The translations under genes and the position numbers were made by a program. From positions 1-39,926 of the forward strand of contig NZ_JAANMZ010000042.1 of the NCBI RefSeq assembly GCF_011250555.1: DNA of 39,926 nucleotides, in the 5' to 3' direction. This DNA comes from Bacillus sp. MM2020_4 (GTDB taxonomy: Bacteria; Bacillota; Bacilli; Bacillales; Cytobacillaceae). The notes below the pieces were generated by a model that was not told the DNA's origin, did not search any database, and saw nothing but the letters and a program-made list of their open reading frames with translations. This document shows positions 23,966 to 32,580 of this stretch, in pieces. How positions within the stretch are numbered: the first letter of the stretch is position 1; each line of letters starts with the position of its first letter.

Positions 23966-26900
23966 CTAAGATTTCAACTGCCGCAGCATCTCCTGCACCT
24001 TCAACATCATCTCTTTGTAAAACGCATACAATTCCTCGCCGTTGGCAAACTCTTTGTAGTCGTAATCAAGGGTTTCCTTTTCCTTTTGATAAGCGGCCGC
24101 CATTTCCTCTAACGCGAAAATGAGCTGGGCAGCACTTTCTTGATTAATTAACTCCACGCTGCGGCGCTCCGACTTCTTTTCAAGCTGCGCCATTTGTTTT
24201 TGATTCAGCGATTTAAAAGCTTGATAGATTTCGTATTCCACAAATTTCGTGGTTTTTGTTAAATTCACAAACGGCTCCCATGCGTCTTCCTCAAGCTCTT
24301 TATCGTACACATAGAGGGCGCCGCGCTTTTTAATGGTTCTTGTATAAACAGCTTGAATAAATTGACTCATCAACACTTCTTTGTCCTTTTGCATTGCCAG
24401 AACCTGCTCAATCTCAGCAATCTTTTCCTGAATAGAGCGGTATTTCCGCACCTCTGATTTCACCTTTTCAATCAGTTTTGGGGAGCGGATGAGATTTTCC
24501 ATCGCCAATTCCACATTCGTGCTGCCAAAAATATCACTCGAACCGACCACTTCTATGCTGCCGGCAAACATGTCCTGCAGTTGACGAAGCACCTGTTTCA
24601 AGTCTCCAAGATTCGCTTTCTCTACCTTCTTCGGATCCACTTCATATGCGGCAAATAGTGCCCCAATATTCACATCTTTTGTAAAATGGCACTGGAACCG
24701 TGCGCTCGTATTCTGGTCGTCCTTTTTCTCTGAAATACAGCCAAATCCTTGAGCCTGATTAAATAGAGCACGTACTCCAGAATTGTATTGTTTCACTCGC
24801 TCATTCTGGTACGTATCGCCCCATGACTTCTCTGGAATCGGTGAAGGGAGGTAGGCCCAGTTTTCCTTTGCGGTTTGCACGAGGTGGCGGCCGACGCCTT
24901 CTTTTTCCAAAATGGTTTTTTCATAGGATTTTTCATAGATAGACAATGGCGAGTAGGCAAACAAGGGAATCCCGTTCTTGGTATTCAGCCAGAATATCCG
25001 ATTTTTTAGCTCACTTTCTTTGATGGTAAACCGGGAATGGCTGAGTGAATGCTTCTCGAAATTTTTAATGCCATTGAAAATATTCGGTGCCTTCACAGGT
25101 ACAGAGACAAAACCCCATTGCGGGAAGTGCAGCTGGCCATTGCTGTTGGCAAGATGGAAGACAGGCAGTGCATCGCGGTCCAAGCGAGCGGCAATCTTAT
25201 CTTCAATAATCTTATCGATGGGCAGGTCATCGCCGTATTTCAGCCGTAAAAAGTCTTCCATCGACTTGGTAATCAATTCCCCGAACTGGTCGGTCAGGAA
25301 TTCGGAGACTGTGCCCACGACATCGACATCGGTTTCCTTCACCCAATAGGTTGATTTTTCAAGGAGCATTTCCGACCATTGCTGCACTAATAATTCGCCG
25401 TCCTTAGAATCAAACATCCGCTGAATTTCACGGGCGACATCAGGCACACTGACAAGATGCCAATAATAGGTGACATCGTTATCGTGTTTTACTTCCTCAC
25501 CATCGACAAGGATATCGGCGTTCTTTTCGAAGATCCCCCGGAGCGTTTCGAGGATTTCCTTATACACCACATAAATCTTGTTATTCTGATTGTTTAGCAG
25601 CTGGGTTACATCCTCATAGAATTCAATCATTTCTTCAATTCTTGCCTTTTCTGCCCGGGCATCGTATTCATTTAGCTTGGCTTCAATATAGGCATTCTTT
25701 TTGCGATCCTTGGAAATAAAGGCGCTGCGGGCATCCTCAAGTTTATTGTAGGCATACTCCTGCTCCGTCGTAATGGCTTTCGGCAGTCGCTCTAAACGGT
25801 CGCGAAGCCCTTCTATATAAGCCTGTAAGGTTTTTAACATGCAGAAGCCGTCGTTAGAGTAAATCAAACGTGAAGCAAAGATGGGTCCCTTTTGTGGATG
25901 CAGGAATAAGCGCTCCATCTGGCGGCGGAATTCCTCCATGATTTCTCCGGGTAGCTGTTTTTTACATTTGCGATATTGATCCTTTGCTTTTAGTAAAAAC
26001 TCACGCTCTAACTCTTCATCCAGATTGATCACGGATGTTTTAATGACATTGTTGTAGGAGAAACGGTCGCTGTTTTCAAAACCGGATAATGGCTCCGGGA
26101 CGCGATCATTAAAGCGCTGATGTACAGAGTCAGGATCGATCCGTAGTTTTTCTAAAAACTGCTCCACTTCCGTTTGATCCGGACCGGCATCAAACATCGT
26201 GTTCATTTTTTCAAACAGCTTATAACCGATATAGGTCGTCATTTCTTCCAGTGGAATTTCCGCCATCGATGCGCCGATGATATTGTATTGGTAGTTGGCG
26301 GCATAGGGCTTTGGCATTTGGGCGATATTGGTGCGGATGTTGCTGATGTAGTCGTGGATGGCAAACTCTTCTCCGGATTTCTTTTCCTCATTGGCCATAA
26401 AGTTGGTGATATTTTCAGCGGTGACATTCATGCAGTAATCATAGGCATTCTCAAGCCATTTTCCTTCGAGATTCGTCCCGGAGATTAAATGACAGAGATT
26501 AAACGGCGGCATGGGGGAGTTGACATCTAAGAGGCTGCCGTATTTCATGGCAAAGCGTTCATTGCGTTCATCACAGTTCATCCAGTAGTCAAGTTCTTTG
26601 AGGGCGGCATAGCCATTTTTCTCAATATATTCAACGGTGTGCGAGCTTAAGCCTCGTTTGGACAAATTCACATCTGGCGTGAATAGGTACCCAAGGATGT
26701 TAACCTTATCAACACCGGTAGGGCCAAATTTCCGCTCCATTATCCCGCGCGTGATATAGGCAATATCAAGATAGCAGCCGCTGCCGGTTCCACCGGAAAG
26801 ACCTGTCAGGATAAAGACATATAATCGTTTGCCCGTTCCTTCCAGAACTGCTTCAATTTTTCGTTCGATCGTTTGCACGACCTGGTTGATTTTTGTAAAC

Positions 26901-27358
26901 AACAAGAGTCGGCCTGCTTGGCGGACGCCGGACGCACCACTGATGCCGTCGGTAATCAATAGCTCTGGTGACAGCCATTCCTTTATGTACGGCTCAATTG
27001 TGCTGCGGTTTTGCAGAAGGCCGCCGATTTCCGGATTGGACAAGAGAACAAATTCTTTGTTCGGATCAAGGCCAATGCCTTTGTATTTTTTATTGCGATC
27101 ATACTCATTCGTTTCGAATGCGAGAAATTCAATGTTATTTGGCTTTTCCTTCTTCTTCTTAGATAATGGGTCCTGCGGCAGCTTAAAGCGGCGATTCACT
27201 TGGTATTTCAAACGCAGCAGGGCATCAATCCCTGTTCCCCCAAGCCCAATGACCAACATCGGATTATCAATCGTATCAACGCGGATTTTCTCCGAAATAA
27301 TGCCCCCGCCTAACGAAACATCCAACTGCTGAATATGCTCTCTCACACTAGCTTTCAT
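23966..27358 (-). CDS. Large tubulin/FtsZ-like GTPase (Tubulin_2 family)
   Basis: This 1130-residue protein has a tubulin-type GTP-binding domain at the N-terminus: GLGGTG at 38-43 and the tubulin signature GGTGSG at 189-194, with the AGRLLLF helix start between them and LKELDYW and FNLCHLISGTN after. Tubulin_2 proteins are much longer than FtsZ and carry large C-terminal extensions, here mostly helical and charged. They are thought to form NTP-dependent assemblies in predicted conflict or membrane systems, without a settled function. ATG 27358 is chosen because GGGAGGAA lies seven bases upstream; a start at 27388 would have none. It heads the tightly packed six-gene block down to 15579. Confidence 0.85.
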   Translation of the reverse strand: MKASVREHIQQLDVSLGGGIISEKIRVDTIDNPMLVIGLGGTGIDALLRLKYQVNRRFKLPQDPLSKKKKEKPNNIEFLAFETNEYDRNKKYKGIGLDPNKEFVLLSNPEIGGLLQNRSTIEPYIKEWLSPELLITDGISGASGVRQAGRLLLFTKINQVVQTIERKIEAVLEGTGKRLYVFILTGLSGGTGSGCYLDIAYITRGIMERKFGPTGVDKVNILGYLFTPDVNLSKRGLSSHTVEYIEKNGYAALKELDYWMNCDERNERFAMKYGSLLDVNSPMPPFNLCHLISGTNLEGKWLENAYDYCMNVTAENITNFMANEEKKSGEEFAIHDYISNIRTNIAQMPKPYAANYQYNIIGASMAEIPLEEMTTYIGYKLFEKMNTMFDAGPDQTEVEQFLEKLRIDPDSVHQRFNDRVPEPLSGFENSDRFSYNNVIKTSVINLDEELEREFLLKAKDQYRKCKKQLPGEIMEEFRRQMERLFLHPQKGPIFASRLIYSNDGFCMLKTLQAYIEGLRDRLERLPKAITTEQEYAYNKLEDARSAFISKDRKKNAYIEAKLNEYDARAEKARIEEMIEFYEDVTQLLNNQNNKIYVVYKEILETLRGIFEKNADILVDGEEVKHDNDVTYYWHLVSVPDVAREIQRMFDSKDGELLVQQWSEMLLEKSTYWVKETDVDVVGTVSEFLTDQFGELITKSMEDFLRLKYGDDLPIDKIIEDKIAARLDRDALPVFHLANSNGQLHFPQWGFVSVPVKAPNIFNGIKNFEKHSLSHSRFTIKESELKNRIFWLNTKNGIPLFAYSPLSIYEKSYEKTILEKEGVGRHLVQTAKENWAYLPSPIPEKSWGDTYQNERVKQYNSGVRALFNQAQGFGCISEKKDDQNTSARFQCHFTKDVNIGALFAAYEVDPKKVEKANLGDLKQVLRQLQDMFAGSIEVVGSSDIFGSTNVELAMENLIRSPKLIEKVKSEVRKYRSIQEKIAEIEQVLAMQKDKEVLMSQFIQAVYTRTIKKRGALYVYDKELEEDAWEPFVNLTKTTKFVEYEIYQAFKSLNQKQMAQLEKKSERRSVELINQESAAQLIFALEEMAAAYQKEKETLDYDYKEFANGEELYAFYKEMMLKVQEMLRQLKS

Positions 27359-27438
27359 GCACAAATTCCTCCCTGGCTGTAAAATCAATTAGTCCTACTA
27401 CATATAAAGACGAAAAATAACGTGATAAAGATTCAATG

Positions 27439-27472
27439 GGTGTCAGGCACCACTTTCGTGGTGCCTGACACC
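27439..27472. repeat. Perfect 15-bp palindrome, GGTGTCAGGCACC type
   Basis: GGTGTCAGGCACCAC (27439-27453), loop TTTC and the exact complement (27458-27472) lie in the gap between the tubulin-like gene and the upstream VWA gene. No T-run follows on either strand, so it is not a standard terminator. GGTGTCAGGCACC hairpins recur in many Bacillus genomes as REP-like dispersed elements (from memory). In a shared transcript it could stabilise the VWA message or reduce readthrough. Confidence 0.8.
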
Positions 27473-27490
27473 GTTACTACGCTTTACATG

Positions 27491-29269
27491 TTAACTTATA
27501 TACTCAATGTAAATAGTTTTATTAATCTTTTTCGGAATGATTCGCAGGCGCTCGTTTCGTTTTATGACAAGGCCTTTTTTGGCGTCAATGGCACGGCCGC
27601 CTTTTTCAATGGTACAGTTAGAGTTATTGACGAGCAGGAGGGCATCACCTGGTGCCGGTTTGAAAACGACTCCTTCCGTTTCCGCAAACGCTGGGGATAG
27701 CGATAAAAGCTGGTGCAGCCGAAACTTCCCTTTAAAGTTCTTTAATTTCTTAAATTGCGGGCTGGTGCGTTCGCCAGTATCCTCATCCTTCATTTCCACG
27801 ACGATTTGGCCGCTAAAGCCGCGCCCCGCTTGTTTTATTTTTTCTAAAAGGAGGTAAGCAAGGGCTGCGAGCACCAGGGCACCTACCAAACCGCCAACCA
27901 CATAAAGCCACGGAAAAGGTTGCTCTTCCTCAGACGATACTACCGGTTTCGCCGTCACAGGCGCAGCCCCCGACCGTTGTACAGTCATCTTTTGTGGCTC
28001 GGTTTCACGGAAAAAGCTACTATCCTCCGCCTTCACAACCACCTCATAGCTTGTAGAAGCTCCAAGCTTAAATTGACCGGTAAACCCTTGTTCCCCGGAA
28101 TTTAAGGCAAACGATTCCGTTTTCCCTTTATCGAGATCTTTGACATAAACAGTAGCGTTCATCGATTTATAGATCTCTTTATCGGAAATGGCCGTGCCGT
28201 TATCCTCAAAAGCAGCGCTAATCTCTACCGTTTCGCCCGCCTTGTAGCTTTGCTTGGCAAAGGGGGCAAGCTTCAACTGTAAATCATAGTTGAACACCAG
28301 ATTGATATCGATTTTATCCTGGGGTACGCCTTTTACCTTCAGTGTCCAATCACCCTCCACAGGCTTCCGCAGCTTCAACATTGAATAGCTCTTTGACCGT
28401 GACAGCAGCACCTGATCAGACGGAACGGCTAGCTCCTTACCGGACGGATCCACCAGTTTAACCTCCACGGGCTGGCTCGACATCAGCGAAATATTCGCTT
28501 CTAACACATTTTCGTTCGGCACCGTAATCTTGATATCCTGAAAGTCGCCATTTCCCACTAATTGGTCGACAGGAACAATTTTTAACTTTAAATGATTGGC
28601 AAAAATCTCACTGAGGATACCCGGAAGCTTATCCGCAGAGGTAGCCTCAAAAAATTTACCGTTCGTGCTCTCCGCTACACCGGTAAGCACCTCTTTATTT
28701 AGCTTTCCGTCGGCATTTAAGCCGATGGTATAAATGGGATACCCCTTCGTCCGCGCATCCGCAACTGCCTTCTTCAAATCTTCATCCGCCTCGGCGACGG
28801 TTTTGGATTTTTTTGGATTCAATTCGTTATTTCCATCTGCAAGCAACACAATCAATGGGAAGTACCCCTGCTCATGGCTCGAACCCAGCACCTTAACCGC
28901 TTCCTTCACCCCAGTAGATAAATCGGTATAGGTGTATTTTTCAACCGAGTCCACGAAATCCTTCAGATCCTGCTTATCCGGTTCCGAGTGGATTTTGACG
29001 AGTGCTTTTTCCCGCATTACTTCATCGGAATAGGCAATCGCCCCAATTTTATCGCCGTTAAGGGAGGCCATATCAATAAACATTTTCATCGCTTCACTGC
29101 TAATATTCTGGGGATCACTGCTCTTCATGGAATTACTGACATCCACCACCAGCATCCCTTCAATCCGAGAAGTGGAATGCAGCGGGCTCGCCGCGCGTAC
29201 ACTTAAATAATGACTGTTGCAGAGAAAGAACGTTATCACTATAAAGCTACTAATCCATTTTTTTACCAT
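27491..29269 (-). CDS. Exported single-span VWA protein
   Basis: This 592-residue protein has a signal peptide or N-terminal anchor (about 5-26, ending near VRAAS), a VWA domain (about 36-215) with metal-site residues DVSNS, the T of DLSTG and LADGNN, then beta-sandwich-like segments. A membrane span at about 446-470 follows, and then a cytosolic domain of about 110 residues. That last domain (near LVNNSNCTIEKGGRAI and LVIKRNERLRI) has a spacing like the second half of an FHA fold but lacks the GR and SxxH signatures, so I leave it unnamed. ATG 29269 follows GTGGAGGTG. First gene of the minus-strand unit, separated from the tubulin-like gene by a palindrome. Confidence 0.85.
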   Translation of the reverse strand: MVKKWISSFIVITFFLCNSHYLSVRAASPLHSTSRIEGMLVVDVSNSMKSSDPQNISSEAMKMFIDMASLNGDKIGAIAYSDEVMREKALVKIHSEPDKQDLKDFVDSVEKYTYTDLSTGVKEAVKVLGSSHEQGYFPLIVLLADGNNELNPKKSKTVAEADEDLKKAVADARTKGYPIYTIGLNADGKLNKEVLTGVAESTNGKFFEATSADKLPGILSEIFANHLKLKIVPVDQLVGNGDFQDIKITVPNENVLEANISLMSSQPVEVKLVDPSGKELAVPSDQVLLSRSKSYSMLKLRKPVEGDWTLKVKGVPQDKIDINLVFNYDLQLKLAPFAKQSYKAGETVEISAAFEDNGTAISDKEIYKSMNATVYVKDLDKGKTESFALNSGEQGFTGQFKLGASTSYEVVVKAEDSSFFRETEPQKMTVQRSGAAPVTAKPVVSSEEEQPFPWLYVVGGLVGALVLAALAYLLLEKIKQAGRGFSGQIVVEMKDEDTGERTSPQFKKLKNFKGKFRLHQLLSLSPAFAETEGVVFKPAPGDALLLVNNSNCTIEKGGRAIDAKKGLVIKRNERLRIIPKKINKTIYIEYIS

Positions 29270-29338
29270 CTGTGTGCACCTCCACTAGCAGTTTCCTTTT
29301 TCGTGCAATAATTACAAAAAAATCCTAATATGAACCCA

Positions 29339-29360
29339 TTCTATCATCGTTGTTATTATA
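29339..29360 (-). promoter_or_regulatory. Candidate promoter region of the VWA/tubulin unit
   Basis: On the minus strand a perfect TATAAT lies at 29360-29355 with a poor -35, and an alternative TAGAAT lies near 29343-29338 with TTGGGC 18 bases upstream. The whole gap 29270-29481 is very AT-rich and lies between two divergent units. Which -10 is used cannot be decided by eye. Confidence 0.3.
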
Positions 29361-29425
29361 TGCCCAAGCAATAATCTCTAGAATTTTAAAAATTTTCCTA
29401 TTATAATATAAAATACCTTATCATT

Positions 29426-29453
29426 TTGGAAAAATTATGTAGTATCTTATAAA
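29426..29453 (+). promoter_or_regulatory. Candidate promoter of the divergent three-gene unit
   Basis: TTGGAA at 29426-29431 and TATAAA at 29448-29453 are separated by 16 bp, just upstream of the GGGGG site and the ATG at 29482. The -35 matches four of six consensus bases. Confidence 0.35.
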
Positions 29454-29481
29454 GTTAAATGATTCAAACAGGGGGAATTTC

Positions 29482-29628
29482 ATGTACAGCCTCATCTTTA
29501 CTAGTATTCTAGTAATAATCCTGCTTTGGAAAGCCTACAAACCTTTGAAGAAAAAACGCAGCAGCGATTTCAAGGATATCGATGATGAATTAGTCATCAT
29601 GTTAAACGAAGGTGATTCCATTGGCTAA
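29482..29628 (+). CDS. 48-residue single-span membrane protein
   Basis: The ATG at 29482 is preceded by GGGGG at 29471-29475 with six bases between, a strong start. The product has one hydrophobic span (about 3-16, LIFTSILVIILLW), a basic stop-transfer KKKR, and an acidic tail (DIDDELVIMLNEGD). It overlaps the next gene by 8 bp, so the two are probably translated together. It has no recognised family. By position it is the first gene of a unit divergent from the VWA/tubulin unit and may be a small subunit of the same membrane complex (inference). Confidence 0.7.
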   Translation: MYSLIFTSILVIILLWKAYKPLKKKRSSDFKDIDDELVIMLNEGDSIG

Positions 29629-30580
29629 ACAGGCCGTTCAATTATCGAAAAAGAAACGAACAACCTATCGCTTTCAAAAGCTGAAAATGTGTAAAAAATG
29701 CCAACGATATTCTGTTTTAAAGGATGAGACATGTCAGACCTGCGGCACAAAGTTTACAGGGATTGAGTGTCTCGTAAAAACGATTATAAAAAAACGGTTA
29801 ACAACCGAGGTGATTCGACTATTATTGGTTGTCTGCCTTGGCGTTCTATTCGCTCCTACGATTCACACCATGTACTATTCCGTATTCGCCGGCCTCATCT
29901 TTTGTACCTGCTATATAGCCCTAAATTCTTTGTTCCTGAAAAGTGAGTATTTCCATCAATTGAAAAAGCTGCTCCGGGTCGATTTCCGTAAAATTCAAGC
30001 GGGAATTCAGTTTGACAGTGACCTTGCAAAAGCAGATGTGACAGAAGCTAGACTGGCTCAAGCTGATGAAAAGCTTCGTGAAATTGGTGATCTGATTTCT
30101 ACAGATCGCATGAAAATCCGCCGTGTGAAGGTATTAAACAAAATTGCTCTACGGAGTGATATGGAGTTAGCGCTTGAACCCCTTATTCCATCCTCCTATG
30201 ATACGAATTTTGTAAAATATGCGCTTGAAGTGGTAAAAATCAATCGCACCCTGATGACGAAAAAGGGGATTGCCTACTTTATCCATTATCGAGATGCGAT
30301 TGTCATTGATTTTGGCATGGACTCACTCATTGCGGCCGCCGGCACAGCCTTACGAATGAAACTGTACATTCTTGAATTTGCCCCGTTCATCGAAGAATTT
30401 CTAGATTATTTTCCTAAAGACCGCGTACTAAGACTTTGCAATATCATCCAGGCCAATCCAGAAATCGATTGGGGCAGTCTGAAGGAAACAACCATTCGGT
30501 TAGTGGAGAAAAAGTATTCCTATGATCCGGATTTCAAGCGTTTTAATAGCGGAAATGAAAGGGCCTTTAGTCATGCATAA
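29621..30580 (+). CDS. Zinc-ribbon two-span membrane protein
   Basis: This protein of about 319 residues has a zinc-ribbon motif near the start (C24-K-K-C27 and C38-Q-T-C41), two closely spaced membrane spans (about 65-82 and 86-105), and a charged helical cytosolic region of about 210 residues with no motif I recognise. TTG 29621 is chosen because AAGGTGA lies five bases upstream; GTG 29612 is an alternative. It overlaps the 48-residue gene before it and the gene after it by 8 bp each, so all three are translationally coupled. Function is unknown. The GTPase of the facing unit also carries a zinc ribbon, but the two look unrelated otherwise. Confidence 0.75.
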   Translation: MAKQAVQLSKKKRTTYRFQKLKMCKKCQRYSVLKDETCQTCGTKFTGIECLVKTIIKKRLTTEVIRLLLVVCLGVLFAPTIHTMYYSVFAGLIFCTCYIALNSLFLKSEYFHQLKKLLRVDFRKIQAGIQFDSDLAKADVTEARLAQADEKLREIGDLISTDRMKIRRVKVLNKIALRSDMELALEPLIPSSYDTNFVKYALEVVKINRTLMTKKGIAYFIHYRDAIVIDFGMDSLIAAAGTALRMKLYILEFAPFIEEFLDYFPKDRVLRLCNIIQANPEIDWGSLKETTIRLVEKKYSYDPDFKRFNSGNERAFSHA

Positions 30581-32339
30581 ATCTACCGTTTATAAAAAAG
30601 TGATTCGATCGCGGAACGCTTTTTTGCTGCTACTTATCATTTTGCTTGTCCTTGTCGGCGGCAAAATCATCCTGGCACATGAAAAAATCGCTGACTATGA
30701 AGAAGCAGTGAGATTGTATCAGTCCGGAAATTTGGTGGCCGCTGAAAAAAAGTTCCGGTCTGCTAAGCGAAATTTGGCTGTCACAGACCATAATCAAGAT
30801 ATCAACCAGAAACTTGCCATCCTCTCACCGATTCGTGAGGCCATGGAGAACCTAGATAAAGAGGCAGCAGCCTATCAAAGGGATCTGGATAAACTCGTGG
30901 ATACCTACAACCGCTGGCAGGGGAACAGAGAAAACTGGGTGTCAGGTACGACTATTCAACAGGATATGTATGGAGAGATGCTTACTTTGACAAAGCTGGA
31001 TGTGGATTTTGCCGGTTATTTTTCCGATAGCAAGAAAACACAGCTTGCTAAATTACAGAAGGGGGACGGCGAGGAGGAAAAGACTTTTACCATCTTAACG
31101 AAGATTCCCGCAGAATACTACGGCGATGATGGGGCCAAAACAAAAGAAATCCAGTCCGTGTTCCAGCACTATTACATGGCAAAAATCAAGGCATTGATAG
31201 CGAAAAATGGGTCCGTTGCTGAAATTGCCAGTGAAGGAAATCGGCAATTTACCATGCTGACTAAGTTCATGATTGATTCCAGCTGGCTTCAAGCGATCCT
31301 TGACGGCCATTTCATAAAGGTTCTTACTACATCAGTCGGTAACAAGGATTATGCGGCATTTGCTGAGCAAGCAAACGCTGTTAAAAGCCTAACAGCCCAT
31401 ATGAAGGAGGCCAAGGTGTTTTCCGTTATTGAAAAAACAAAGGGAAATTTACTTAATAAGGCAAAAAGCCTTCTCACCGCCCAAAAATACGAGGAAGCGA
31501 TCAGCCTCTATGAAGCACTTAAACCAATAGAAAATACGGAGCAGTTGATTGCGGATGCCAATCTTGCCTGGGATCAACATGAGCCAGTTCGCCTTCTAAA
31601 GCGACTTTATCCAACAAAGGAATTTACTAGCGCTGTGAATGCGAAGAACAAATGGGGCGCAGATCTGGTCATTGCTGCGATTTCCAAAGATGGCGGAATC
31701 TATTTTGGTAAACGTAAGGGGGAAGGGGCGCTGGCAGTTATGGAAGGAACCTTAGAGGGTTCGCCACTTGTTACATCACTAGACCTCGAAAGCCGTTTCG
31801 GTTCAGCAAACCAACCGATCATTTTGATGGATGCCAAATCGTCGGAACGGAAACATCATTATTTGGCCTATGAAGTCCGCTCCGGTGCACTGGTGAAAAT
31901 TCTTGATGTGGAGGCTGACAATTTAACCGTTGAATCGAAGCAGCTGTTAGTAGTAGACAATCCAGCCGGCCAAGGTGCTGGGGAACTCAGCTATTTTGAA
32001 CCGGATGCACAGGGCGTGTATCATTTTTCAAAAATAAAGGTAGATTATGTCGATATTCAGGTAAGCGAAGTGACGAATTACGTCGGGAAAAAGGTGCGCT
32101 TCACTGCAAACGCCGCAGCGAAAGCAAACGGTGGGGCATTGGTCACATTGTCTGAAACCTATAACAATACCTCTAGCAGTTGGGAGAAAACGTACTTATT
32201 ATTAAAAGGGCAAGCGGATTTTATCATTTATAAAAACTATACTGTCATTGGAACCTTGAACGGGTACGAGGATATCATCAACGAAAATAGCGAGCAGGTT
32301 CGCGTACCGGTTTTTACAGTGGAAAAAGTGGAGAACTAA
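30573..32339 (+). CDS. Single-span protein with large extracytoplasmic region
   Basis: This protein of about 588 residues has a basic N-terminus, one membrane span (about 16-34) and a long outside region. Residues 45-300 are helical with TPR-like segments (YEEAVRLYQSGNLVAAEKKF and YEEAISLYEAL). The last ~250 residues are beta-rich, with two parts that may be repeated beta-propeller-like or OB-like modules. I do not recognise a family. ATG 30573 is chosen over 30522 and 30555 because AAAGGG at about 30559 lies upstream and it overlaps the stop of the previous gene by 8 bp. Topology (membrane span, then helices, then outside beta domain) resembles the membrane-proximal part of the GAP1 protein in outline only. 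Confidence 0.75.
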   Translation: MHKSTVYKKVIRSRNAFLLLLIILLVLVGGKIILAHEKIADYEEAVRLYQSGNLVAAEKKFRSAKRNLAVTDHNQDINQKLAILSPIREAMENLDKEAAAYQRDLDKLVDTYNRWQGNRENWVSGTTIQQDMYGEMLTLTKLDVDFAGYFSDSKKTQLAKLQKGDGEEEKTFTILTKIPAEYYGDDGAKTKEIQSVFQHYYMAKIKALIAKNGSVAEIASEGNRQFTMLTKFMIDSSWLQAILDGHFIKVLTTSVGNKDYAAFAEQANAVKSLTAHMKEAKVFSVIEKTKGNLLNKAKSLLTAQKYEEAISLYEALKPIENTEQLIADANLAWDQHEPVRLLKRLYPTKEFTSAVNAKNKWGADLVIAAISKDGGIYFGKRKGEGALAVMEGTLEGSPLVTSLDLESRFGSANQPIILMDAKSSERKHHYLAYEVRSGALVKILDVEADNLTVESKQLLVVDNPAGQGAGELSYFEPDAQGVYHFSKIKVDYVDIQVSEVTNYVGKKVRFTANAAAKANGGALVTLSETYNNTSSSWEKTYLLLKGQADFIIYKNYTVIGTLNGYEDIINENSEQVRVPVFTVEKVEN

Positions 32340-32340
32340 C

Positions 32341-32533
32341 AAAAGGGGTTATTGGAGCCGTTTGGGTTGGAAAATCATGGGGGAGGGGCTCAAATAGGGG
32401 TTATTGGAGCCTTTTCAGCCGGAAAATTAGGATGAAAGGTTTCCAATAGGGGCCTTTGGAGCTATTTCGTCGGGAATATCTAGAGGAAAGGTATCCAATA
32501 GGGCTTATTGGATACCTTCCAGCAGGATAATCA
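32341..32533 (+). repeat. 52-bp-period array with hairpin units
   Basis: Four GGGG(T)TATTGGA-type cores have their G-runs at 32345, 32397, 32449 and 32501, an exact 52-bp period. Each unit carries an imperfect inverted repeat of the form TCCAATAGGGGTTATTGGA. In the fourth it is perfect: 13-bp stem AAGGTATCCAATA at 32488-32500, loop GGGCT, complement at 32506-32518. The minus-strand terminator at 32537-32570 has a similar CCAAT...TTGAATGG layout one period further, so it may be an adapted fifth unit. The array starts one base after the stop of the previous gene. Confidence 0.8.
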
Positions 32534-32536
32534 ATA

Positions 32537-32570
32537 GAAAAGGTCGCCAATCCGCTTGAATGGCGACCTT
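32537..32570 (-). terminator. Rho-independent terminator of the DUF4359 gene
   Basis: Perfect 10-bp stem AAGGTCGCCA (32540-32549) with TGGCGACCTT (32561-32570), followed on the minus strand by TTTTC. It lies 10 bp after the stop codon. Confidence 0.75.
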
Positions 32571-32580
32571 GCTGCAAAAA

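Noticed and set aside
27359..27388. Upstream start of the tubulin-like gene at 27388
   Set aside because: No ribosome binding site precedes it, and its extra residues are encoded by the GGGAGGAA site that serves the ATG at 27358.
32341..32533. CRISPR array or gene remnant
   Set aside because: The 52-bp units are imperfect hairpins with diverging sequence throughout, without a constant repeat and variable spacer layout, and all frames are short.
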